DNA of 64,000 bases. It comes from UBA6898 sp964461065. Lineage in GTDB: Bacteria > Nitrospirota > Thermodesulfovibrionia > Thermodesulfovibrionales > UBA6898. The first letter of the stretch is position 1. The number at the start of each line of letters is the position of its first letter. Below the pieces are notes generated by a model. The model worked only from the letters and a program-made list of their open reading frames with translations. It was not told the origin of the DNA and ran no database searches. Positions 54,228 through 62,555 of this stretch are shown one piece after another. A program made the translations under genes and the position numbers. The DNA is taken from positions 124,001 through 188,000 of the forward strand of contig CAYWRK010000001.1 in NCBI GenBank assembly GCA_964461065.1, in the 5' to 3' direction.

Positions 54228-55615
54228 TATTTCCTCCCTTCCCCGCTGAGCTTGTTATTGAGCTTTCCGGCAAGGATTCCGGCAAGGATCGCACGATGCT
54301 GCCAACGCACCCGTTCGGCAACGGACCGCTCCAGATGCTCCTGATCTGCAAATTCCCGATAGTCAGTGCCCTTTGAAAAAAGGATATGGCCGCCCCTGAA
54401 GACGAGGGTTAAGACCTTTGCCTTTTCTATACCAAGATCTTCGGTCTGGACATGGAGCCGGATACCATCATGCACGATCTCCTCATTCATGCAGAGCTGA
54501 ACTGTTGATCCCGTCTCTGCAGCTTTATACCGAAACTGCTCCTGAGGCTCTTTCGTTGCCACCTCCCCAGGTATCGAAGCCGGAATATTCTTTGCTGCAG
54601 TTCTAACCTCAATTACCGGCTCTTTCTCTGTCTCGACAGGAATCTCAGCAATGGTCTCCTCTTCATCTTCAATCTGCTCGACGTTCTCTGCCACCTCCTT
54701 ACGGCTGGCGTGCAGCGTCATCTCCTCCTGCATCTTCAGTGTGATCTTTCTGATCGCATGGGATACTGCGGTATTGTCGTTCATCATGAGCGGCTGCATC
54801 CTGCGGACAGACTGCTCTATTTCCGTGCTGGCGCCGACCGTACCCAGGCAGGGGAGCTTGAGTCTGAGGAACTGATAGGCAAGACCGGCAAGCGCATTCG
54901 CTATCCTCTGCCCGTCCATCTCTGATGCCATATTAACGATAAGCCGATACCTGCTTTCCACCAGTGTCTTGATGATCTTCCAGGAAGCGGCCTCATCCAC
55001 TGTCTTGATATGATCAACAAGCTCGACCATGCTCCTGGTCCCGCTGCCGTCCTCAAGTGCAGAGGCCACCTCGTTTCTCAGCCCCGGTTCGTCAGCAAAG
55101 AGCGAGAGCACCCTCCGGTGCAGTGCCATCTTCAGAAAAGTGTAAGCATTCTGAACCGAAGTTGGCATGGGAGTGGTCACGAGTATACCGATATCTGCCG
55201 CATTAAAGAAATCAAGGTTATTCAGCGTTGAACCGGCACCAATATCAATGAGTATGTAGTCGGCATCAAGATCAGCAATGGCACGCATCAGCTTCTGTTT
55301 CTGGGCATATTTCGGATTTGCCATCTCGATAAGATCAGAGGCCCCGCAAACGATAGAAAGATTCTTGTGACCAGTAGGAATAAGTACATCCGTAAATTTG
55401 GCGACATTCTTCTTCATAAAATCTGCGAGGGTGACCTCAGGATACGTGATACCAAAAAGAGTATGGATATTGGCTCCAGCAAGGTCCGCATCAATAAGAA
55501 CAACTTTGTGGCCCTGCAGGGCAAGACTGAAGGAAAGGTTGGAAGACAGAACGCTCTTGCCGACGCCGCCCTTACCGCCACCTATGGCCCAGATATTTTT
55601 TTTTGCAAATTTCAC
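54227..55615 (-). CDS. MinD/FlhG-like ATPase with C-terminal extension
   Basis: A GTG start at 55615 overlaps the previous gene's stop. The 462-residue protein begins MKFAKKNIWAIGGGKGGVGK, with the deviant Walker A GGKGGVGKS (signature lysine) and LIDADLAGANIH (about 41). These define the MinD/ParA group that positions machinery on membranes or poles. After about residue 300 comes an acidic linker, then a domain with LHVQTEDLGIEKAKVLTLVFR and HILFSKGTDY that I cannot name. It is unlike flagellar FlhG in this tail. Genes for a PilZ and a receiver protein follow at once. Confidence 0.82.
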   Translation of the reverse strand: MKFAKKNIWAIGGGKGGVGKSVLSSNLSFSLALQGHKVVLIDADLAGANIHTLFGITYPEVTLADFMKKNVAKFTDVLIPTGHKNLSIVCGASDLIEMANPKYAQKQKLMRAIADLDADYILIDIGAGSTLNNLDFFNAADIGILVTTPMPTSVQNAYTFLKMALHRRVLSLFADEPGLRNEVASALEDGSGTRSMVELVDHIKTVDEAASWKIIKTLVESRYRLIVNMASEMDGQRIANALAGLAYQFLRLKLPCLGTVGASTEIEQSVRRMQPLMMNDNTAVSHAIRKITLKMQEEMTLHASRKEVAENVEQIEDEEETIAEIPVETEKEPVIEVRTAAKNIPASIPGEVATKEPQEQFRYKAAETGSTVQLCMNEEIVHDGIRLHVQTEDLGIEKAKVLTLVFRGGHILFSKGTDYREFADQEHLERSVAERVRWQHRAILAGILAGKLNNKLSGEGRK

Positions 55616-55794
55616 GCTGCAGTCCAGTCCTCTTCTTCTTTCGGCCGCACAAAAGCGACCCGTTCAATCGGCACAACAATCCAACCTGACTCCGCCTCAA
55701 GGTGGATCTCGTATTCGTTCACCTCAACAAGCTTCCCCGTGTATAGAGCTTCTCCTGTTCCCACTTCAACGATCGTACCGATCAGGTCTATCAT
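55612..55794 (-). CDS. small beta-rich protein, possible SH3/LSm-like fold
   Basis: The 60-residue product (MIDLIGTIVEVGTGEALYTG ... VVPIERVAFVRPKEEE) has alternating strands and a hydrophobic core pattern like a small barrel. It overlaps the start of the MinD-like gene (GTGA) and the stop of the upstream membrane protein gene by four bases each, so it is translated as part of the operon. Function unknown. Confidence 0.72.
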   Translation of the reverse strand: MIDLIGTIVEVGTGEALYTGKLVEVNEYEIHLEAESGWIVVPIERVAFVRPKEEEDWTAA

Positions 55795-56618
55795 TGTCCG
55801 CTCCTCACCTGTTTCTGACTCCCTAAATTATGCACTATTTCGGCGCCGATTAAAAAGATGCCTGAGGAATAAAATATCCAGAGCAGGAACATGACAAAGG
55901 CGGTAAGCGGGCCGTAGATCTTTCCCATCTGGGCCACCTCGCTCACATACCAGCTAAACAGATGCTTGGCAACCTCGAGCATTCCTGTTGCGAAAAAAGC
56001 ACCCGACAGTGCTGAAGAAATCCGCACCTTTGTCTTTGGCACCATCACGTATAGCAGGGTAATTGAGCAGAGAATCAGGAAAAAGGGAAGAACAAAACTG
56101 AGCAGAATCTTCGTTATTTTGCCGATTTTAATGCCGGTCAGGGTCGGGCCGAAAGACTTAAGAAGCGGCACGAGCGAGGCAACTGCAAAGGACGAGAAAA
56201 GCAGGGCAATAAGCAGCGTCACGACCATCAGGGAGACCAGCACAGAGTAGAATACATGCCTTTTCTTCCTTATTTTGAATATGGTATTAAGAGCAGTCTC
56301 CATAGAAGCAAAAACCTGATACGAGAGAACCCAGTAGAGAAGAAGGCTGAACTTGCCAAGTCCTCTGTATGAGATGATCTTTGTGAGATCATCCGTAATA
56401 TCCTGAGTAACGGCCGGGAAAAATCCGGTCAGTTTGGCCAGAAAGAACTTGTAAAAATCGGGATACTGGCCAAGGAAATAACCAAATACCGTCACCAGAA
56501 AAAGACAGAGCGGAACAAGCGCCATCATGGTGAAATAGGACATGGAACCGGCAAGCATCAACCCGTTGTCTCTGAAAAAGTCGAGGAAGCTTCTGCCAAT
56601 CAGCCTGACCATCATCAC
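55791..56618 (-). CDS. YihY/BrkB family inner membrane protein
   Basis: The 275-residue protein has about six membrane helices (for example LMVVTLLIALLFSSFAVASL, ILLSFVLPFFLILCSITLLY, FVMFLLWIFYSSGIFLIGA). The family hallmarks NGLMLAGSMSYFTMMALVPL and GKIYGPLTAFVMFLLW are present. YihY/BrkB proteins are widespread inner-membrane proteins of unclear function. The gene follows der by 2 bp and overlaps the 60-residue gene by four bases. Confidence 0.88.
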   Translation of the reverse strand: MMMVRLIGRSFLDFFRDNGLMLAGSMSYFTMMALVPLCLFLVTVFGYFLGQYPDFYKFFLAKLTGFFPAVTQDITDDLTKIISYRGLGKFSLLLYWVLSYQVFASMETALNTIFKIRKKRHVFYSVLVSLMVVTLLIALLFSSFAVASLVPLLKSFGPTLTGIKIGKITKILLSFVLPFFLILCSITLLYVMVPKTKVRISSALSGAFFATGMLEVAKHLFSWYVSEVAQMGKIYGPLTAFVMFLLWIFYSSGIFLIGAEIVHNLGSQKQVRSGQ

Positions 56619-56620
56619 TG

Positions 56621-57937
56621 TTACGCTTCTCTCTTCTTCGGCCTCACATGGATCTTCAGGGGCGTTCCCCCGAAGCCAAAATACTCGCGAAGCTTCCTCT
56701 CGATATACCTGAGGTGAGAATCCATCACCGCGTTTCGGTAATTCGAGAAAATAACAAATGCCGGGGGCTCAATGCCCACCTGGGTCATGTAGTACATCTT
56801 TACGGTCTTTCCCTTATACATAGGGAGTGATATTTGAGCAATAATCTCACGGAAAAACCGGTTCAGTTCTCCGGTTGTAATTCGCTTCCGTCTTTCCTCA
56901 ATGATAACATCAACCACCGGAAAGACCTTGGTGATCCTTTTTTTGGAGATGCCTGATATGGTGATCGCAGGCGCATATTCCGAGAACCAGACCTTCCGGT
57001 AAAGCTCAGGCAGAACATTCTTGAAGGTCTCCTCAGGATTGGTTACAAGGTCCCATTTATTCAGAAGGAATATGATTCCCTTATTGTAGTCTTTGACAAT
57101 ACCGGCTATCTTCTGGTCCTGCTCAGTAATGCCCACGCTCATGTCAATGACAACAAGGGCCACATCGCACCGTTCAATGCTCCTGACAGCCCGCACCATA
57201 GAGAACCGCTCAAGTGAGTAACCGATCTTGCCTTTTTTTCTGAGGCCTGCAGTGTCGATGATCATATACTTCTTTCCATGAAACGTGCAGGTGCTGTCAA
57301 TGGAATCCATGGTAGTACCAGCCACCTCGCTCACAACCATCCGTTTCTTGCCCGTTAGGGCATTGACCAGCGTTGACTTGCCTACATTCGGCCTTCCCAC
57401 AACAGCTATCTTCGGATATTCTGATTTCTCCTCGTGGTATTCCGGAAGCAGCGCGCTGAGTACGTCCATGAAATCGTCATATCCATAACCTGTGGCTGCA
57501 GATACGGGATAAAGATCATCCGCTCCTATAGCATAGAAATCATAGAGCCTGTCGTCACGGACCGGTGCGTCGATCTTGTTTACCAGCCAGACGACTTTCT
57601 TGCCCGATGTCCTGATGAGGCGTGCCAGTTCCATGTCAGCAGGGGTAAGTCCGTCCTTTCCGTCAAGGAGATGAATAATAATGTCGCCCTCTTCCATGGC
57701 GAAAAGAGCCTGCTCCTTTGCCTGAACAAAGATGTCCTCAGGAGGGTCAATATAGAACCCCCCGGTATCGACAAGCATATAATTCTTGCCCTCCCACTCA
57801 GCATCAAGGTAGTTCCGGTCACGTGTAACACCCGGAATATCCTCAACAATTGCAGAATGTGTTTCGGTCATTCGGTTAAAAAGGGTGGACTTCCCAACAT
57901 TAGGCCTGCCAACAATAACAACAAGAGGTTTTCCCAT
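56621..57937 (-). CDS. der: ribosome-assembly GTPase Der (EngA)
   Basis: The 438-residue protein has the two tandem Era-type GTPase domains unique to Der. The first has GRPNVGKSTLFN, DIPGVTRD, DTGGF and NKID; the second has GRPNVGKSTLVN, GTTMDSID, DTAGLRKKGK and NKWD. A C-terminal KH-like domain ends KIHVRPKKREA. Der helps mature the 50S subunit. It heads a minus-strand operon running to 52728. No SD is seen; TACAAT (57951-57946) lies eight bases before the ATG. Confidence 0.97.
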   Translation of the reverse strand: MGKPLVVIVGRPNVGKSTLFNRMTETHSAIVEDIPGVTRDRNYLDAEWEGKNYMLVDTGGFYIDPPEDIFVQAKEQALFAMEEGDIIIHLLDGKDGLTPADMELARLIRTSGKKVVWLVNKIDAPVRDDRLYDFYAIGADDLYPVSAATGYGYDDFMDVLSALLPEYHEEKSEYPKIAVVGRPNVGKSTLVNALTGKKRMVVSEVAGTTMDSIDSTCTFHGKKYMIIDTAGLRKKGKIGYSLERFSMVRAVRSIERCDVALVVIDMSVGITEQDQKIAGIVKDYNKGIIFLLNKWDLVTNPEETFKNVLPELYRKVWFSEYAPAITISGISKKRITKVFPVVDVIIEERRKRITTGELNRFFREIIAQISLPMYKGKTVKMYYMTQVGIEPPAFVIFSNYRNAVMDSHLRYIERKLREYFGFGGTPLKIHVRPKKREA

Positions 57938-58092
57938 AGATGTTCATTGTACACTAAAACAGCGAATAAGGTTCATAAAGATGGTTTATAGCACAGCTGA
58001 GCGTTTTCAAACAGACTGCGGAAAATGCACACATGCACATTAAAAAATAGGCATAAGTTCCTGATAATTGAGAGAATTTCCTCGCTTTATAA

Positions 58093-58107
58093 GGCACGTA
58101 TCTTGCA
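58093..58107 (+). promoter_or_regulatory. candidate sigma54 promoter
   Basis: GGCACG-TATC-TTGCA matches the sigma54 consensus, with GG (58093-58094) and GC (58105-58106) exactly 10 bases apart. The start would lie near 58118, about 7 bases before the ATG of the HD-GYP sensor gene at 58125. No activator site is visible in the short upstream region. Confidence 0.6.
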
Positions 58108-58124
58108 TCTAAATTAATGTATTT

Positions 58125-60104
58125 ATGATCATCAAAACAAAAATAATTGCCATTATAGCACTAACCATTATCATAACGGTCGGCATCACGACCGCCATCG
58201 TGCTCAAGATGCAAAACTCCAAGATGATCGAGTCAAAGGTTGCTGACACCGTTTTTTTAGGCGATATCATTGAGAGGACTATTGCCCATGACATGAAACT
58301 GGGCAGCACTCAGGAAGTTCAAAAGATCCTTGAGAATATCGGCAAGAACAAGGAAGTCCTGCATATCAGGATCCTATCGCCGACCGGCACGATCCTGAAA
58401 TCCACAAATACATCTGAAATTGGCTCCAAATCCCAGGACTATCTCAAAACCGCAATGCATGAACTTCACCAGAAACCGCTGATCCAGAATAACAACACGA
58501 TCGATTACTTCAGAAACATCATGAACAGTCAGGAATGCTTTGGCTGTCATGACAGCAGGGAGACGATCAACGGCATCATTCAGATAAAGCTTGACGTGTC
58601 CAGGTCATTCTCGACCATGCTGTCCATCAAGAGAATGCTTGTCTTTTCGAACATCATTATCGTGCTTGTAATATCACTCGTTCTGAGCCTGATCTTTTCG
58701 CGGTTCGTTATGAAGCCGCTAAAAAATCTGCTCACTGCAATTCAGGAGGTAGAGGCAGGCAACTGGAACGCCGCGGTGCAGGGAATCACCAGCGACGAAC
58801 TTGGCACGATCGGCACCGCCTTTAACAAAATGATCGATGAGATGAACAAGCTGTACAAGAAGAATCTCGCCAAAGAGCGAGAGATCTCCAAGATCAGGAT
58901 GGATCTTGATCACAAAAATAAGGTGGAAGATCTGAACACCCAGCTTGAGTTCAGGCTAAAGGAACTCGAAACAGCGAACAGGGCCATCACTTCTCTCTCA
59001 AAGGAAATAAAGGGCAAGAATAAGGAACTCGAAAAGGTCGTTGAGCGGCTCAAGAAGATGAACGAAGTCGGCAGGATTCTGACCTCGATAGTCGAGACCG
59101 AGGAAGTAATGAAGATCATCACCAGGACAACTGCTGACCTCTTCAATACAGATCTGGCCATTCTTCATATACGAAACGCAAACAGGCCTCCGCTCATCAT
59201 TCAGTACAGACGGGGATTTGGCACTGAAAGCATCGGTGATGTGCCTCTGGAATACCAGGCTTATTACGCTGAAATTATAACGCAGGGCAAGCCCATTCTG
59301 CTGCAGCAGGGCAACAGCCCATCGTCGAGGATCGGGGTACCGCTCAAGATGAAGGGAGAGATTATCGGCACCATGATCCTCCAGATGGAGAGGGAAGGCT
59401 CAGCCTTCACTGACGAGGACATGGAAATTCTGACCACTCTCTCCAACCAGGCCATTGTTTCGATGGAAAATGCCTGGCTCTATGAAAGTGTGAAACGGAA
59501 CTATTTTGCGACTATCCAGTCTTTAGTCAATGCTCTTGAGGCAAGCGACCTCTATACCAAGGGCCATTCTGAAAGAGTAAAGCTCCTTGCCCTCGAACTC
59601 GGCAGATACATCGGCCTCGACTTTAAAGAGCTTGAGATCCTCGAGCACGCATCCATACTACACGACATCGGCAAGATCGGCATCGAAAGCTTCATTATTC
59701 AGAAGCAGGGTAAGCTTACATCAAAGGAATACGGCCTGATCAAATCGCATCCCCTTATAGGTGAGGAGATCCTGGGTCCGATCGATACCCTCGAAGGCGT
59801 TCGGCAGACGATCATTCAGCATCACGAACGGTATGACGGTAAGGGTTACCCATATGGACTACGGGGGGAAGAACTGCTGCTCAAGGCACGGATCCTGTCT
59901 GTTGTTGATACCTTTGATGCCATGATGTCAGAAAGGCCATATCGGAAAGCCCTCTCTCTCTTTCAGGTCAAGGAGGAACTTTTCCTCAATGCAGGAACGC
60001 AATTTGATCCCTATGTAGTGGAATCCTTTATCGAGCTGATGAATCTCAGGGGAGAGTCAGTGCTCGGCGCATCTGGGTACGCCAAGGTGCACAGCATATC
60101 GTAA
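58125..60104 (+). CDS. heme-binding sensor HAMP-GAF-HD-GYP c-di-GMP phosphodiesterase
   Basis: The 659-residue protein has a first membrane helix (IIAIIALTIIITVGITTAIV), a periplasmic domain of about 150 residues containing CFGCH (CXXCH heme attachment site, about residue 141) and a second helix (IIIVLVISLVLSLIF). HAMP (about 193-245), a coiled coil, a GAF domain (about 315-460) and an HD-GYP domain follow. The last shows HSERVKLLALELG, HDIGKIGI and HHERYDGKGYPYGLRG, so the metal-binding HD and HHExxDGxGYP signatures are intact. It probably hydrolyses c-di-GMP in response to redox or gas signals at a c-type heme; the ligand is inferred. A sigma54-type promoter precedes it and no SD is visible. 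Confidence 0.9.
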   Translation: MIIKTKIIAIIALTIIITVGITTAIVLKMQNSKMIESKVADTVFLGDIIERTIAHDMKLGSTQEVQKILENIGKNKEVLHIRILSPTGTILKSTNTSEIGSKSQDYLKTAMHELHQKPLIQNNNTIDYFRNIMNSQECFGCHDSRETINGIIQIKLDVSRSFSTMLSIKRMLVFSNIIIVLVISLVLSLIFSRFVMKPLKNLLTAIQEVEAGNWNAAVQGITSDELGTIGTAFNKMIDEMNKLYKKNLAKEREISKIRMDLDHKNKVEDLNTQLEFRLKELETANRAITSLSKEIKGKNKELEKVVERLKKMNEVGRILTSIVETEEVMKIITRTTADLFNTDLAILHIRNANRPPLIIQYRRGFGTESIGDVPLEYQAYYAEIITQGKPILLQQGNSPSSRIGVPLKMKGEIIGTMILQMEREGSAFTDEDMEILTTLSNQAIVSMENAWLYESVKRNYFATIQSLVNALEASDLYTKGHSERVKLLALELGRYIGLDFKELEILEHASILHDIGKIGIESFIIQKQGKLTSKEYGLIKSHPLIGEEILGPIDTLEGVRQTIIQHHERYDGKGYPYGLRGEELLLKARILSVVDTFDAMMSERPYRKALSLFQVKEELFLNAGTQFDPYVVESFIELMNLRGESVLGASGYAKVHSIS

Positions 60105-60218
60105 GACCAAGTCGCATTCAAACGCTTACTGCGTTAGCTTCGTTGTCAGCTCCTCAGCATATCAAACAGTATGCCTTCGTCGATCCTCTGCGTAAAGCAC
60201 CTACTTCTGGCTTGCCGC

Positions 60219-60252
60219 CTTGTTATCATTTTGGATACAACTTGGTAACAAG
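60219..60252. terminator. inverted repeat between convergent genes
   Basis: Arms CTTGTTATC (60219-60227) and GGTAACAAG (60244-60252) pair over nine bases with one G-U and a 16-base loop. It lies between the HD-GYP gene and the convergent aminotransferase-like gene. The plus-strand side has only CTTTATT after the stem, so termination is uncertain. Confidence 0.35.
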
Positions 60253-60254
60253 CT

Positions 60255-61274
60255 TTATTCTGCGCTGGTCTTCATCTCTGTCTTTTCAATACTCATCCCC
60301 CTCAGCAGTTTGATAAGCTTAAGATTATGATCATGCTTCATCACCGAGATCCTGAGATAGGTATCATTAAGCCCGTCAATATCTGAACCAAGTTCAACAG
60401 CAAGCCCTGCCCGGTCTGCCCTGAGAGCAATTTCAGAGGCCATGTCTGTCGTGAGAATAATTATGTTTGTATCTGTATCATAGAGAGCCTTTCCCGGCAT
60501 TCTGCCAATTGCCCTCATTAAGAGCTGTTTCTCTTCTTTCATGAACTGGTCAGATAATCTTCTATATGACTTGTCCCTGAGTGCAGTGCGAGCTGCCTCC
60601 ATGGCAGGAATGCCCGGATGGCTCTGCAGGTAGGGTCGAAGAATCTCAATCAGCTTTGGGGCGGCCACAGCAGAGGCAAGCTCAAGCCCAGGCAGACCAA
60701 AATAATACGCAGTTGTCCTCAGAACTATGATATTACTGTTGTTTGCTGCTTTCCTGATGCAGCCCTCCTCACCCGAAAACTCAATAAGCGATTCATCGAT
60801 CACGATCACACAGTCTTTCCGGGAAAGAGCGTCAACAACTTCCGTCAATGAAGCGGCAGACAGAACCTTACCGCTTATCCTGTTCGGATTTGCGATAATA
60901 ACAAGATCACAGTCTTCAGCCTTTTCAACAAGTTTGTTAAGTTCGGGAAAGGAGAATTTCTCTTCGCTGCCGGAGATGGACTCTACAACAGCACTCGATG
61001 CCAGGGCAGCATCGTGGTATATGTTCAGCGCCGGACCTACAACCAGTATTTTCCTAGGTCTGAGACTTCGGCAGATGACGAACAAGAGTTCTTTCAGGGA
61101 ATTGGCAAAGAGGAGACTTTCTTTTACAGTTCCGTATTTCGAAAAGAACAACCGCTCAAGACGCGCCTGTGCCTCATCAGGCGGCGTATTGATGTCCTTG
61201 GCCGCTTTGCGGATGGCTGCCTTCACCTTCCGCGACGGCCCAAGGGGCGACGTTTCCAAAACATATTTTTTCAT
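60255..61274 (-). CDS. aminotransferase class I/II-fold protein lacking the PLP lysine (HisC/CobD-like)
   Basis: The 339-residue protein follows the HisC/CobD layout: LGPSRKVKAAIRKAAKD, IIANPNRISGKVLS (Asn kept, usual NPNNPTG changed) and VIVIDESLIEFSGEEG (Asp kept). C-terminal YLRISVMKHDHNLKLI keeps the carboxylate-binding Arg. The Schiff-base site, normally S-K-x-F-G after RT, reads RTTAYYFGLPGLE, so the catalytic lysine is replaced by tyrosine. Two codon positions differ, so a single base error cannot explain it. It may bind PLP or substrate without classical transamination, or act as a regulator. It is 77 bp after the RidA-family gene. CobD, HisC and threonine-phosphate decarboxylase relatives remain possible. 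Confidence 0.75.
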   Translation of the reverse strand: MKKYVLETSPLGPSRKVKAAIRKAAKDINTPPDEAQARLERLFFSKYGTVKESLLFANSLKELLFVICRSLRPRKILVVGPALNIYHDAALASSAVVESISGSEEKFSFPELNKLVEKAEDCDLVIIANPNRISGKVLSAASLTEVVDALSRKDCVIVIDESLIEFSGEEGCIRKAANNSNIIVLRTTAYYFGLPGLELASAVAAPKLIEILRPYLQSHPGIPAMEAARTALRDKSYRRLSDQFMKEEKQLLMRAIGRMPGKALYDTDTNIIILTTDMASEIALRADRAGLAVELGSDIDGLNDTYLRISVMKHDHNLKLIKLLRGMSIEKTEMKTSAE

Positions 61275-61351
61275 TCCCTATACCTCTGCATGTGTGACAA
61301 GATAGCTACTAAGCATTATACAAAATGTAACAGGGAGAAAAGGAGGAACAG

Positions 61352-61810
61352 CTAAGCGACCTCGAAGATAAACTCTATCTCAACCGGTGAATTCATCGGC
61401 AGGATATGCACACCCACAGCAGCACGTGCATGCAGGCCTGCATCACCGAACACCTCGAACAGAAGATCAGAAGCGCCGTTGATGACCTTTGGCTGGTCAG
61501 TAAAGTCATGTGCTGAAGCAACAAAACCAGTTATCTTAACACATCTCTTCATGGCATCAAGGCTGCCGATCGCAGATCTCAAAACAGCGATAGCATTGAT
61601 CGCAGATCTGCGCGCAGCAACTGCAGCTTCATCAAGAGAAACTCTTTCCCCTACCCTGCCGGCATAAAGGAGCTTCCCGTTCTCGAGCGGCAGCATGCCG
61701 CTGATAAAGACAAGCTTGCCGGTCCTTACAAAAGGGACATACGAGCCGAGCGGCTTCGGCAGCTCAGGAAGCTCAATACCAAGTTGTTTAAGTTTTTCTT
61801 CAGGTGACAT
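61352..61810 (-). CDS. RidA/YjgF family enamine/imine deaminase
   Basis: The 152-residue protein has the RidA-like fold sequence: GSYVPFVRTGKLVFISGMLPLENGKL near the start, AAVAARRSAINAIAVLRSAI in the middle, and a C-terminal ARAAVGVHILPMNSPVEIEFIFEV. The Arg in LHARAAVG corresponds to the arginine that holds the substrate carboxylate in RidA. Length fits the longer RidA-like subgroup of about 150 residues. Family members hydrolyse reactive enamines from PLP enzymes. The adjacent PLP-fold protein makes a functional link plausible, though inferred. Confidence 0.85.
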   Translation of the reverse strand: MSPEEKLKQLGIELPELPKPLGSYVPFVRTGKLVFISGMLPLENGKLLYAGRVGERVSLDEAAVAARRSAINAIAVLRSAIGSLDAMKRCVKITGFVASAHDFTDQPKVINGASDLLFEVFGDAGLHARAAVGVHILPMNSPVEIEFIFEVA

Positions 61811-62030
61811 GATTACCTTTCAGGTGCATAAAAACTCATAAGCATTACGGGATGGCAGGCCGCAAAGTCTTTCGCAGCGATACCTTTATGGCCCTTGCAG
61901 CCCGCTCTTATAACCACAAGCATATATATCTCTGTCAGTGAACTCCCGCATTCCAAACAGCAGGCCTTTAATCAAATGTAATCGCCTTGAAAGGCTTTGA
62001 GGAATGTCTTTCCGTATCGCACCATACGAG

Positions 62031-62555
62031 TTAATACTTTGCATCCGCAAAACCGACCCAGCCGTCTGCTTCTATAAGCGCCCTGTCGAACTCTGCTATA
62101 TGAAAGCCAATCGTTTCCGAGCCCTTGCCTGACGTGATGGTGAAGGTACCATGCTGAAAATCAAAGGCGATCTCTGCACTGCCGTCATTGTGGCTGAAGA
62201 GCTTATCGATCGTCTCCTCAGAAAGCTCAACAGCAAGCATGCCGCAATTGAACATATTCTGTCTGAATATCCTGGCAAAGCTCGATGCGATTACCACATT
62301 GATATCATTGACCTCAAATACCCAGGGAGCATGTTCCCGCGATGAACCGCACCCGAAGTTTCCCCTTGTCACAATAGCACCTGCATCAAGGGTCTGGCGC
62401 GACTGCGGATCAAATCCCTCAAGCTTCAGGTCCTCAAGCATATGAGGCTTTAATGCTTCCTTGGATATCTCGGTAAGATATTTGGCCGGTATGATCTCAT
62501 CAGTGTTAATGTCAGACCTGTCTAAAAAGAGGACCTTGCCTCCGAATCTCTTCAT
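62031..62555 (-). CDS. leuD: 3-isopropylmalate dehydratase small subunit
   Basis: The 174-residue protein has the aconitase swivel-domain hallmarks LDRSDINTDEIIPAKYL (residues 11-27) and VTRGNFGCGSSREHAPW (about 62-78). With LeuC it isomerises 2- to 3-isopropylmalate in leucine synthesis. Its start overlaps the leuC stop by four bases (ATGA), coupling the two subunits. The region 61811-62030 downstream holds no gene that I can recognise. Confidence 0.95.
   Translation of the reverse strand: MKRFGGKVLFLDRSDINTDEIIPAKYLTEISKEALKPHMLEDLKLEGFDPQSRQTLDAGAIVTRGNFGCGSSREHAPWVFEVNDINVVIASSFARIFRQNMFNCGMLAVELSEETIDKLFSHNDGSAEIAFDFQHGTFTITSGKGSETIGFHIAEFDRALIEADGWVGFADAKY

Noticed and set aside
61811..62030. 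Possible small gene between RidA and leuD
   Set aside because: No frame with start, SD and coding character was found; the GCCTT/AAGGC palindrome is too short to call.
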